Part shown: positions 1 to 8,684 of the stretch, in pieces
Position numbering within the stretch: the first letter of the stretch is position 1
Layout of the letters: each line of letters starts with the position of its first letter
From: an uncultured Chloracidobacterium sp.
Lineage (GTDB): Bacteria > Acidobacteriota > Blastocatellia > Pyrinomonadales > Pyrinomonadaceae
DNA: 64,000 bases
Reading direction: 5' to 3'
NCBI GenBank assembly: GCA_936914845.1
Contig: CAKZGE010000001.1
Span: forward strand, 62,001 to 126,000
Notes under the pieces: model-generated
What the model was told of the DNA's origin: nothing
The model's input: the letters and a program-made list of their open reading frames with translations, nothing else
Database searches by the model: none
Position numbers and translations under genes: made by a program

Positions 1-3000
1 TTACTTTCCGAGATGGCTTTGTCAAAATCGCCGGCCTGATATGCGATCAATCCGGACGCCGAATATATTACAGACGAAAGCGGATCCAGCTGTTTAGCGA
101 TCTCGATCTCCTGAGCGGCCTCAGCGGGACGGCCGGCGGCGGCCAGCATCAGGGCAAACCAATGCCGTGCGGGTGCATAGGACGGATTCGCCTGGATCGC
201 CCGGCGGAACTCAAGTTCCGAACCGACACGGTCGCGATGATGAAAGAACTTGATATAGCCGTAGATGGCGTGTGCATCGGCTAGGTCCGGGTCGATGGCC
301 AATGCATGATCGACAAGCTGCTCGGCGCGTTGATAGCCTCCCGGCGGCGGATGGAGAGCATAGGTATGCAGCAGGGCGTGAACCTCCGCCAATCCGACGT
401 AGGCAAGAGCGAACTGCGGGTCTTCTGCGATCGCCGCCGAATAAGTGTCCAAAGCTTTGTAGAGATTGGCGGACGTCCGGATGCCTATCTGGTAGCGGCC
501 GATAAGATAAAGCCGGTATGCCGTAACGCTGCGCGTATAGCTTTTGTTGAGCTGAAGCTGCTCCAGAGGCTGGAGTTTCAACTTCAAGGCATTTTGCAGT
601 TTCGCGGTCAATTCGCTTTGCAGCCCGAACATATCTCCGTCCGGCGATGATATCGTATCGTTCCAGACAGTTTCGCCGGAGGCTGTATCTACCAACTGAA
701 CGCCCATATCGATGCCGGAACCGATCCTTTTCAGCGTTCCGGACAATATATACGATATGTGGTGCTCCGCTGCCAATTTACGACTATCCGTTTTAGCAAG
801 AGACCTTCCAGAGGCGGCGGAAATTATTTGGAGTGAACGCACATTTCCCAAACGATTGGTCAAGGCGTCGGCTAACCCCGTCCCGATGTCATTATCCAGA
901 TCGGTTTCGCCCTTAAAGGGAAGAATAGCAAGAGAAGGCCCGGACCCGACGCTGCTCAAAGACGCAGCCGGTGCCGAGATGCCGGCATTCCGCACGAATG
1001 TGCGGTAAAGAAGAAAGCCGCCGAGAACAAGGGTTACCGCAAGGAGCGCGGGTATGCCGAACCTCAGGATTTTCGATGGCGCGGCAGCCCTGCGGCCTCC
1101 GGCATCCGTGCGATCAACCTCTTTCATAACGATCGTGGTCAGATCGTGAAATTGCGTCGGCACGACAGGAGCTCTATCGACGAGTGCGTCCGGCCTGAAG
1201 CTCAATTTTTCAAAAAAATGAGCGTAACCGATCTCATTCAGATAGGCGGCGAATTCGGGAAGCCGGCGGATGACGTCAAAGGTGGGTTCGATACCCAGCC
1301 AATTGAGCCATGGATCTTTCAACTCAAGCGATCGGTGAAGCAATTCGACAATATTCGCGCTGTATTTGGCATTGCCTTTCCTTACCAATGCACAGTATAT
1401 CAGCGATTGCAGGTAGTGCGAGATATACGGGACACGAGGGTCGCTGTGCAACTCTGTCAGGCGTTCGACCGCTTCATCTGATCGTCCTAAAACTGCCAGG
1501 CATTCAAGATATGCCAATTTCGCAAAGATGCTGTCACCCCAGATGGCGACCGCCTTTTCTGCATACAGCATCGCCACGTTCGGATCTCCGGCTAAACGCT
1601 CGACCTTACTTAGACCATAGTAGCCAAGTGGATATTCGGGAAATTCCCTGATCAGCTTTTGATAACAGCTTCGCGATTCATCGTATTTGCGGGCATAATA
1701 GTGGCCCCAGCCTAAATTGTGATGGTTGAAAGGCGTCAATGGATCGACCTCGATAGCCCGCCGAGCGAGGTCAATGCCTTCGTTGAAGCGGCCCTCGGTA
1801 AAGAGAACTATTGAGTACCAAACGTAAGCATTGGCGTTGCTTTGATTCAGCTCGATCGCCTTTCGCAGGTGGTGTTCCGCTCCGGCCCAGTCATAATCTC
1901 CGGCATGAAGAGCGAAACCGAGACTGGCGTGAGCATCGGAAAGTTGTTCATCCAGCTCTACAGCTTTTTTTGCTGCGGAGATGGCATGAGGAAAGCACTG
2001 TTCCGGCGAAAGCACACCAAAAATGCCCAGCCAATTGTAATAGTCTGCCAATCCGCAATATGCATGAGCATAATCGGGATCGGCGGCGATCGCACTGTGA
2101 AAACTGACGAAGGCGTGGGCAAAACCTTCCTCGGTAAAGGTATTGAAATTGTATCTTCCGCGAAGGTAATGCTCGAATGCTTCGGGGCTTTCGGTGCCGC
2201 GTTTCGAATATTCTCGAAGTTCGCTGCCGGTAAGATGCGGCAGTAAGACCTCGATCACTTTATTAGCCAAGGTGTCTTCGAGTGTGAAAACGTCGGAGAT
2301 CGATTCGTCAATGGATGTGGCCCACACCGCCGCATTCTCTTCGAGATTGAGGAGCTGGACGGTTACCCGCAACCGCTCACCGGAGCGTTTGATGCTGCCA
2401 TCAAGAATATAATCGACAGCTAATTCGCGGCCCGCGCGAGTGGGGTCGGTCAGATCATCCCCGAAAGCCCGTATAGAACTGGTCGGCCTGACAACGAACC
2501 TTTTCACTTTTGAAAGACGCGTGATCAGTGCATCAGCCAAGCCCACGCCTAAAAACCGGTCGTCGGAGCTGCCTTGCCCGGCAATATTCAAAAAACGAAA
2601 TGGGAGAACGGCCAGAGCCCGGCTGTTGTCATTTGCGCGGAGAAATGCCGGTGATGCCGCACCGGCGCCGAATGTCGGGGCATTGATCGGCCGGCCCTCA
2701 ATGTAGTTTTCGATATCATCAGAAAGCTCAGAAACCGTTTTATAGCGGTCAGAGGGCTCTTTGCTGATGGATCGCATAATGATGCTGTCGAGATCGCCGG
2801 CGAGAATTGAACGAAGTTCGTCGCCGGTGGTCTGGCGGGCTGAAAATATTCGTTCGGGAAAATCGGAATACAACGGCAAAAAGCCGGCGGCGAGATCGAC
2901 CGCCTCTGACGGCGCTCGGGGCACAACTTCACAGATCACCCGCGATATCTCATGGATCGGCAATCCGACAAACGTGTAAGGGCGGTGGCCGGTCAAAAGC

Positions 3001-3884
3001 TCGTACAGCAGCACACCTAGCGAATAGATGTCGCTGGAAGGTGTAATATCGATACCCTTGACCTGTTCCGGGCTGGCGTAGTCCGGCGTCATCATCCGAA
3101 GCATTGATGCGGTCGGGTTCAAAGATTCATGGATCAGGTCGGGATCGAGTATCTTAGCAATGCCGAAATCGAGAAGCTTTGGTGAGCCGCTGCTATTGAT
3201 CAAAATGTTGCCCGGCTTTATATCGCGGTGGATGATGCGTTTGCCATGTGCATAATCGATCGCAGCACATATCTTTTGAAACAAACGCAGCCGATCTTCG
3301 ATCTTTAACCGTTTGCGGTCGGCAAAATGATATAGGGTGTCGCCTTGAACGTATTCCATTACAAAATACGGAATATCGAAGTCTGTCGTGCCGCCGTCGA
3401 TCAGTCGCGCGATGAACGGATGTTCGAAGGAGGCAAGGATCTGGCGTTCGTGACGAAAGCGGCGAATGATGAAATCGGAATCCATTCCGCGTTTGATCAA
3501 TTTAATAGCGACCTTCTGATCAAATTCGCCGTCGGCACGTTCGGCAAGGTAAACGGCTCCCATGCCGCCGCGGCCAAGTTCGCGGGTCAATTTATAAACG
3601 CCGATCTGGCGGCCTATTTCACGGCTTCCGAATTCATCTTCCGGCTCGAGCGAATCCGAGATCGCCCTTCGGGCGGATGTGTCAAGCGGCCCATCCTCAG
3701 CCCATACCGGCCCTTCGATGAATTCGCCGGCATCGTCAAACCCGTGCAGCAATTCATCGACCTCTGAGCGCAAAACATCGTCACCGACGCATTCCCGATC
3801 CAGGAATTTTCGGCGCTCATCGCCGGTAAGTTCGACGGCGCGGTCGAATATATCTTCAATTTTTTGCCAGCGTTCGGGCGACAT
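1..3884 (-). CDS. Serine/threonine protein kinase with two TolB-like/TPR halves (3' end beyond window)
   Basis: The frame is open from an ATG at 3884 to the left edge, at least 1294 residues with no stop. A Hanks-type kinase domain lies at about residues 97-360: glycine loop GRGGMG near 105, HRDIKPGN near 218, DFG near 240 and ASPEQ in place of APE. A TolB/FlgO-like alpha-beta segment (RALAVLPF) begins near 420 and is followed by TPR-like helices to about 890. A single membrane segment lies near 938-963. A second TolB-like segment (PSLAILPF, near 980) and further TPRs run to the edge. Kinase-TolB-TPR proteins are common in Acidobacteriota; two such halves separated by a membrane helix is unusual. 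It probably senses an envelope or cytoplasmic ligand and phosphorylates Ser/Thr targets, which are unknown. An internal Met at 1127 could start a separate protein, but nothing interrupts the frame. Confidence 0.85.
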   Translation of the reverse strand, partial: MSPERWQKIEDIFDRAVELTGDERRKFLDRECVGDDVLRSEVDELLHGFDDAGEFIEGPVWAEDGPLDTSARRAISDSLEPEDEFGSREIGRQIGVYKLTRELGRGGMGAVYLAERADGEFDQKVAIKLIKRGMDSDFIIRRFRHERQILASFEHPFIARLIDGGTTDFDIPYFVMEYVQGDTLYHFADRKRLKIEDRLRLFQKICAAIDYAHGKRIIHRDIKPGNILINSSGSPKLLDFGIAKILDPDLIHESLNPTASMLRMMTPDYASPEQVKGIDITPSSDIYSLGVLLYELLTGHRPYTFVGLPIHEISRVICEVVPRAPSEAVDLAAGFLPLYSDFPERIFSARQTTGDELRSILAGDLDSIIMRSISKEPSDRYKTVSELSDDIENYIEGRPINAPTFGAGAASPAFLRANDNSRALAVLPFRFLNIAGQGSSDDRFLGVGLADALITRLSKVKRFVVRPTSSIRAFGDDLTDPTRAGRELAVDYILDGSIKRSGERLRVTVQLLNLEENAAVWATSIDESISDVFTLEDTLANKVIEVLLPHLTGSELREYSKRGTESPEAFEHYLRGRYNFNTFTEEGFAHAFVSFHSAIAADPDYAHAYCGLADYYNWLGIFGVLSPEQCFPHAISAAKKAVELDEQLSDAHASLGFALHAGDYDWAGAEHHLRKAIELNQSNANAYVWYSIVLFTEGRFNEGIDLARRAIEVDPLTPFNHHNLGWGHYYARKYDESRSCYQKLIREFPEYPLGYYGLSKVERLAGDPNVAMLYAEKAVAIWGDSIFAKLAYLECLAVLGRSDEAVERLTELHSDPRVPYISHYLQSLIYCALVRKGNAKYSANIVELLHRSLELKDPWLNWLGIEPTFDVIRRLPEFAAYLNEIGYAHFFEKLSFRPDALVDRAPVVPTQFHDLTTIVMKEVDRTDAGGRRAAAPSKILRFGIPALLAVTLVLGGFLLYRTFVRNAGISAPAASLSSVGSGPSLAILPFKGETDLDNDIGTGLADALTNRLGNVRSLQIISAASGRSLAKTDSRKLAAEHHISYILSGTLKRIGSGIDMGVQLVDTASGETVWNDTISSPDGDMFGLQSELTAKLQNALKLKLQPLEQLQLNKSYTRSVTAYRLYLIGRYQIGIRTSANLYKALDTYSAAIAEDPQFALAYVGLAEVHALLHTYALHPPPGGYQRAEQLVDHALAIDPDLADAHAIYGYIKFFHHRDRVGSELEFRRAIQANPSYAPARHWFALMLAAAGRPAEAAQEIEIAKQLDPLSSVIYSASGLIAYQAGDFDKAISES

Positions 3885-4002
3885 TCGTATTTCCGCGTTC
3901 TGGGATGCTTAAAGTATAGGCGATGAATGTAATATTGACGAATTACGCCGGTGGTAAGTTGCATCAATCTCCGTCGAAACCGCTGATCAGCGTTAAAACT
4001 TG

Positions 4003-4032
4003 TTGACCAAGAATAGCCTGCTGCGTTACAAT
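4003..4032 (+). promoter_or_regulatory. Putative sigma-70-type promoter for the HD-GYP gene
   Basis: A TTGACC hexamer at 4003-4008 and a TACAAT hexamer at 4027-4032 are separated by 18 nt. Transcription would start near 4039, 24 nt before the ATG at 4063. This argues against the upstream TTG at 4000 as the start codon. Inferred from hexamer match only. Confidence 0.4.
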
Positions 4033-4062
4033 TTTATCGGCGTTGTTCTACGCCGCACCCAA

Positions 4063-5880
4063 ATGCCCCGCAAACCTGTCAAAATTCGCTTGATCTTCTT
4101 TGTCGTATGCATGCTTTTGCTTGTAGGACTTGTGCCGTTAGTTCTGACGGGATGGTTTCTGTCCGAAAGAAGCGCCCGTGAGCTGCGAAACGTAGAAAAT
4201 CGATATCAGATCCAATTGGTACAGGAAAAGGGCCGGCAGATAGAAATGTTCGGTCAGCGGCATGGCGACCTTGTCAAAAACCTGGCGGACGCTCTTGAGT
4301 TTTCCGACGGAATGAACGTCCTCGCGTCTGAAAAGGCGGAATCGAAGCTTAGCCAGGCTCTTCGCGACAATCCGAGCGTACTTGCCCTGTATATCAAACC
4401 GGTCGGTGCCGAATCGATCTCACTGTTTCGGCAGGGCGTGATAGAGCGTTCGGATATCGAAACGCTTGCCGATCAAGCCATCGGCGAATCAGGAACCAAA
4501 GACCTTTTTGTATCGCCGCCCAAACAGCTGCCGCGTTCCGGCGAATCGGTGATCACGATGGTTTCGCCGGTTAGTTCGGACAATCGGACAGTTGCCTCGG
4601 TGGTGGCCATAGTTTCGCTAAAGGAGATATCGAGAAGCGTGGTCGGTATGAATGCCACGAGCGAGAATGAATTGTGGAAGGCCGGATTACCGATCATATT
4701 TGTAGTCAACGAACACGGAAATGTTATCTTTCACCCTGATCAGGATCTAGTTCGATCACAACGTCCATTGACGGATCTGAAGATCGTTAAAGAATGGCAG
4801 GAAGCCAATCGACAGATACAATCGGGCCTGGTGCCGTTTGAGGCGAGCTATGGCGACAAGACCTACGAAATGATCGGAGCATATTCAACGGTCGATCTTG
4901 GATGGGGCGGCCCGCTTGGCGTCATCACGATGCAGGACGAACGAAAAGCATTGGCTTCGGTCGGCGAAATGCGGACTCAGACATGGCTTATTAGTCTGGC
5001 ATTCGCTTTTTTGGCAATGTTGGTCGGGTCGGTCGCCGCTCGGCGATTGACCGCACCGATCCAGCGGCTGTCAGCCGCCGCAGAGAGGATCGCTCAGGGC
5101 GACCTGACGGCTCGTGTAGAGACAACGAATGTTACCGAGATAGGAACGCTTGGCGAATCTTTCAACCTCATGAGCGACAAGCTCGAAGAACACATTGCCC
5201 GGCTGGCACGAGCGGCGACGGAAAACCGCGAACTCTTTGTCGGGACGGTAAAAGCGCTGGCCGCCGCAATAGATGGAAAGGACAAATATACACGCGGCCA
5301 TTCCGAACGCGTGTCGCGGATATCAGTTGCCATCGGCCGACAGTTGGGAATGCCGCCAGACGAACTTGAAACGTTGCGGATCAGCGCTCTTCTGCACGAT
5401 GTCGGAAAGATCGCGATCGACGATTCGATATTGAAAAAGCCGGCGGCATTGACCACCGAGGAATACGACATTATGAAAACCCACCCGCAAAGGGGATATA
5501 AGATAATGTCGCAGATACCGGCAATGAAAGATTTTCTGCCGGGTATGTACATGCACCACGAAATGGTCAATGGGCAAGGCTATCCGCAAGGGCTTCGCGA
5601 CGAACAGATCCCGTTGCAGGCAAAGATCGTCTCCGTCGCCGACACGTTCGACGCAATGACGATCGACCGTCCATATTCTAAGGGTATGGTGCTTTCTGAA
5701 GCTCTGGAAAAGATAAAGGAACTGGTTGGCACCCGTTACGATGCGGCCGTTGTCGAAGCTCTCGTCCGCGGATGCTCCAGCGGTGAGATCGGAAACGGTA
5801 TCGTGCGATTCATCGCGAATAAAAATGGAGCTGGATTGACTGAAAAGCCGATCGGGAATCAGATCCGAGCAGTGTCGTAG
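4063..5880 (+). CDS. Membrane sensor with Cache-like, HAMP and HD-GYP domains (c-di-GMP phosphodiesterase)
   Basis: Predicted 605-residue protein. A membrane helix (about residues 8-30) precedes a roughly 280-residue extracytoplasmic region that resembles a dCache sensor. A second helix lies near 305-324, then a HAMP linker (about 325-377) and an HD-GYP domain from about 385. The domain carries the HD pair in LLHDVGKI (near 443) and the signature HHEMVNGQGYP (near 497-507), so the metal site looks complete. HD-GYP proteins hydrolyse cyclic di-GMP (or other cyclic dinucleotides), so the protein probably couples an external cue to second-messenger level. The ATG at 4063 was chosen over an in-frame TTG at 4000 because the hydrophobic N-terminus starts right after it and a promoter-like element lies between. 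It is divergent from the kinase gene. Confidence 0.9.
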   Translation: MPRKPVKIRLIFFVVCMLLLVGLVPLVLTGWFLSERSARELRNVENRYQIQLVQEKGRQIEMFGQRHGDLVKNLADALEFSDGMNVLASEKAESKLSQALRDNPSVLALYIKPVGAESISLFRQGVIERSDIETLADQAIGESGTKDLFVSPPKQLPRSGESVITMVSPVSSDNRTVASVVAIVSLKEISRSVVGMNATSENELWKAGLPIIFVVNEHGNVIFHPDQDLVRSQRPLTDLKIVKEWQEANRQIQSGLVPFEASYGDKTYEMIGAYSTVDLGWGGPLGVITMQDERKALASVGEMRTQTWLISLAFAFLAMLVGSVAARRLTAPIQRLSAAAERIAQGDLTARVETTNVTEIGTLGESFNLMSDKLEEHIARLARAATENRELFVGTVKALAAAIDGKDKYTRGHSERVSRISVAIGRQLGMPPDELETLRISALLHDVGKIAIDDSILKKPAALTTEEYDIMKTHPQRGYKIMSQIPAMKDFLPGMYMHHEMVNGQGYPQGLRDEQIPLQAKIVSVADTFDAMTIDRPYSKGMVLSEALEKIKELVGTRYDAAVVEALVRGCSSGEIGNGIVRFIANKNGAGLTEKPIGNQIRAVS

Positions 5881-5903
5881 AGTTTTCATCGGGCAAACTA
5901 AAT

Positions 5904-7550
5904 ATGAGCAATGATGTGATGAACGAAGAATGGGAAGTCGAGGTTAGCGGCCAGATCTATCAAGCCGCTTTCGGTGAGTTGCCCGAATGGATAAACGAAG
6001 GCTCTCTGCTGCCCGAGGACAAGGTTCGCAAGGGTAACCTGCGCTGGATAGAGGCTCGAAAGGTGCCGGCACTAGTTCCATTTTTCAACGCAAAAGCTGC
6101 GGGACAACCGCTTCCCGTGCCGACCCAGACCGTGAACGCTCCCGCAAAACAAGGGAACGAAGTCGCAGTACCGCCCCCGACGGTCTTCACCAATGCATCG
6201 CCATCGGTAAATGTGCCTGCAAAACCTTTAGCAGCGGCCGTTAATGCGGCGGCTCCTGTTTCCGAGACCGGCAATATAGAACACTGCATCCGGCATGCCG
6301 ACCGCGAAGCGGGTTATATTTGCGACAGCTGTGGAAAGGCATTTTGCAAAGCGTGTCCGTCATCCTACGGCGGAAGTGTAAAAATATGTCCTGATTGCGG
6401 TGCGATGTGCCGGGCAAGGGCGGAATTGATAGAGAAACAACGGAGCTCCAATGTATGGGCTGAAGCAGGGTCGAAAAAATTCGGACTCGACGACCTATTT
6501 TTTGCGATCAAACATCCTTTCAAATACCGCACCAGTTTGATCATCGGAGCTTTGATGTTCGCTTTTTTTACTTTTGGCCAGGGAGCGGCGTCTATCGGAG
6601 GGATCTTTCTGCTGGCGGCGGCCATTTTCTGTATGATGCTTTCGAACATGCTTTCCTTTGGCATCCTCGCCAATGTTGTTACGAATTTCACGCAGGGAAA
6701 GCTCGAAACAGATTTCATGCCTGATTTCGACGACTTCTCTTTATGGGGCGACGTCGTTCATCCATTCTTTTTGAGCATTGGGGTCTATCTCAGCTCATTT
6801 ACACCCTTCATTTTGATATTGATCGTCGCCGTTTATATGGCCTTTAGTTCGATGCAGCAGCAGGCCCGGGTCTTTCAGGAACAGGTAAAAAAGATCCCGG
6901 GTACGGAGCTTTACGCTCCCGACCGAACTGCTCAGCAATCACAGGAGGTCCGCGACCTTCTCGAAGGGGTCAAGCAGCAGAATGACAAACGAATTGCCGA
7001 TCAAAACCGTCTCGAAACGGGAACGGCGGCGGGTTCGGCGGATAGCGCCTCAAACGAAGACAACGAAGCCAAGATCGAAGCTATTAGGCAAAAGATGCAG
7101 CAGCAACAGCTGAATGAAGCAACGCAGGCCAACGAACCTCAATTCAATGCCTTGGCGTCCAATCTGCTAAAGGTGGCGGCTCCGATGATGGTTTTGGCAT
7201 TTATGGCGTTGTTGTGGGGGGTGATATATTTTCCGGCGGCATGTGCGGTGGCGGGCTATACCCGTTCGTTTTTTGCAACGATCAACCCTTTGGTCGGGTT
7301 GGACACAATGCGCCGGCTCGGCGGCAGTTACGTAAAAATTCTGCTGATGTGCTTTGTGCTATTGATCCTCGTCTCGATCGTAAATATGACGCTGGCGGTG
7401 ATCCTGTCGCCATTGACGCTGCCAAAGGTCGGGAATATACCGGCTACATTCGTTGCGAGCATATTGATGTTCTACATGACGATCGTCTTTTCGTGCCTGA
7501 TCGGGATGGCTCTATATAGAAATTCTGAAAAACTGAAGCTTTCGCGTTAG
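5904..7550 (+). CDS. Multipass membrane protein with GYF-like N-terminus and B-box-type zinc finger
   Basis: 548 residues. The first 60 residues (tryptophans at EEWEVEV and LRWIEARKVPAL) resemble a GYF_2-like module. A Pro/Ala-rich linker follows, then a Cys/His cluster at about 127-172 with CDSCGKAFCKACP and CPDCGAMC, typical of a B-box-like zinc finger. The C-terminal half has about six hydrophobic segments, starting near 212, interrupted near 320-400 by a Gln-rich, probably coiled-coil stretch (QQQARVFQEQ, IRQKMQQQQL). This part is Yip1/DUF4013-like in shape. It starts 23 nt after the HD-GYP gene and is probably co-transcribed. The function is not known; a membrane-scaffold role is only a guess. 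Confidence 0.75.
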   Translation: MSNDVMNEEWEVEVSGQIYQAAFGELPEWINEGSLLPEDKVRKGNLRWIEARKVPALVPFFNAKAAGQPLPVPTQTVNAPAKQGNEVAVPPPTVFTNASPSVNVPAKPLAAAVNAAAPVSETGNIEHCIRHADREAGYICDSCGKAFCKACPSSYGGSVKICPDCGAMCRARAELIEKQRSSNVWAEAGSKKFGLDDLFFAIKHPFKYRTSLIIGALMFAFFTFGQGAASIGGIFLLAAAIFCMMLSNMLSFGILANVVTNFTQGKLETDFMPDFDDFSLWGDVVHPFFLSIGVYLSSFTPFILILIVAVYMAFSSMQQQARVFQEQVKKIPGTELYAPDRTAQQSQEVRDLLEGVKQQNDKRIADQNRLETGTAAGSADSASNEDNEAKIEAIRQKMQQQQLNEATQANEPQFNALASNLLKVAAPMMVLAFMALLWGVIYFPAACAVAGYTRSFFATINPLVGLDTMRRLGGSYVKILLMCFVLLILVSIVNMTLAVILSPLTLPKVGNIPATFVASILMFYMTIVFSCLIGMALYRNSEKLKLSR

Positions 7551-7574
7551 GAAAAGGCCAAAATCGTGAGCAGG

Positions 7575-7607
7575 AACGGCACGTTGTTCGGCGTGCCGTT
7601 TTTCTTT
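7575..7607 (+). terminator. Rho-independent terminator
   Basis: Perfect 9-bp stem AACGGCACG/CGTGCCGTT with an 8-nt loop, followed by TTTCTTT. It ends the HD-GYP/zinc-finger unit and separates it from ftsY. Confidence 0.85.
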
Positions 7608-7612
7608 ATAAT
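7584..7612 (+). promoter_or_regulatory. Possible ftsY promoter overlapping the terminator
   Basis: A perfect TATAAT at 7607-7612 lies 17 nt after a weak TTGTTC at 7584-7589. It would give a leader of about 27 nt before the ftsY ATG. The -35 element sits in the loop of the preceding terminator. Confidence 0.35.
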
Positions 7613-7645
7613 TAAGGTTTTGCAGATCGTATTGCATAACTATAT

Positions 7646-8680
7646 ATGGCATTTTTTTGGCGTAGGAATAAGGAAGACAAATTTTCCAGCTCCGTTCTCG
7701 GGTTGGATAGGTCAATAGAAGAGCTTAAGAAACAGGAAGAGGCGGTTGAAAAGGAGGTCGGCGTTCGCTTTACAAATGCGATCGCAAAGACGCGCGATTC
7801 GATCAATTCGAAACTGGACACGATCTTTGAAGGCCGCAAACAGATCGACGAACGGCTACTCGACGAACTCGAAGAGATGCTGATCTCGACCGACATCGGC
7901 GTTCAAACCACGATGCAAGTTCTAGACGCCATACGGCGAGGGGTTTCCCGGCAAGAGATAAATGACCTTGACGCTCTAAAATCGGTCATGAAAAAAGAGC
8001 TGCTCGGTATCTTGCGTCATTCCGAGGCTGCGGGGGTCGCGTCGGAAACTACGGTTTCCGGCACTATCAAGCCCTATGTTCTGATGGTGGTGGGGGTAAA
8101 TGGCGTCGGAAAAACGACAACGATCGGCAAATTGGCACAGAGGATCAAGGATGAGAACAATGACGTTCTGATCTGCGCCGCAGACACCTTTCGGGCTGCA
8201 GCTTCCGAACAGTTGGAGATCTGGTCGAAGCGCGCAAATGTCCCTTTGATCCAGCAAAAGCAAGGAACCGACCCTGCGGCCGTTCTGTTTGATTCGCTGC
8301 AGGCGGCAAAATCAAGAAATGCAGATGTTTTGATCGTTGATACGGCCGGACGCCTGCACAACAAGGCCAATCTAATGGCGGAGCTTGATAAGATGCGGCG
8401 TATCGCGGCTCGCGAGGTCGATGGGGCTCCGCATGAAACGCTGTTAGTTATCGACGCCGTCACCGGCCAAAACGGACTCGAGCAGGCGCGCCAGTTCATG
8501 AAGGCAGCAAATGTTACCGGTATCGTTTTGACCAAACTTGACGGTACGGCGAAAGGTGGTATTGCAGTTGCCATTGCGAAAGAGCTCGATCTGCCAATTC
8601 GGTATGTAGGCATCGGCGAACAGGTGAATGACCTCATGGTCTTCGACCCGGAAAGTTACGTTAATGGACTTTTCAGCTGA
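7646..8680 (+). CDS. ftsY: Signal recognition particle receptor FtsY
   Basis: 344 residues with the SRP GTPase NG domain. It docks SRP-ribosome complexes at the inner membrane for co-translational insertion. Visible motifs are the P-loop GVNGVGKTT (about 150-158), DTFRAAASEQLEIW, DTAGR (about 231), TKLDGTAKGG (about 295) and the C-terminal YVGIGEQVNDL. The N-terminal A region is very short: a basic, aromatic start (MAFFWRRNKEDK) leads directly into the N domain, so membrane attachment probably uses that amphipathic segment. The length fits the short-A-domain class rather than the E. coli type. The next gene, ribD, starts about 4 nt after its stop. Confidence 0.97.
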   Translation: MAFFWRRNKEDKFSSSVLGLDRSIEELKKQEEAVEKEVGVRFTNAIAKTRDSINSKLDTIFEGRKQIDERLLDELEEMLISTDIGVQTTMQVLDAIRRGVSRQEINDLDALKSVMKKELLGILRHSEAAGVASETTVSGTIKPYVLMVVGVNGVGKTTTIGKLAQRIKDENNDVLICAADTFRAAASEQLEIWSKRANVPLIQQKQGTDPAAVLFDSLQAAKSRNADVLIVDTAGRLHNKANLMAELDKMRRIAAREVDGAPHETLLVIDAVTGQNGLEQARQFMKAANVTGIVLTKLDGTAKGGIAVAIAKELDLPIRYVGIGEQVNDLMVFDPESYVNGLFS

Positions 8681-8684
8681 TCAA

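Noticed and set aside
1..1127. Separate gene starting at the internal Met at 1127
   Set aside because: The reading frame is open right through this point into the kinase, and no ribosome site or gap marks a new start. It is kept as a caveat only.
4000..4062. TTG at 4000 as start of the HD-GYP gene
   Set aside because: It lies before the promoter-like hexamers at 4003-4032, and the added residues are not signal-like.
5323..5889. Reverse-strand open frame of 188 codons opposite the HD-GYP gene
   Set aside because: It lies fully antisense to a protein with complete HD-GYP motifs and encodes no recognisable domain.
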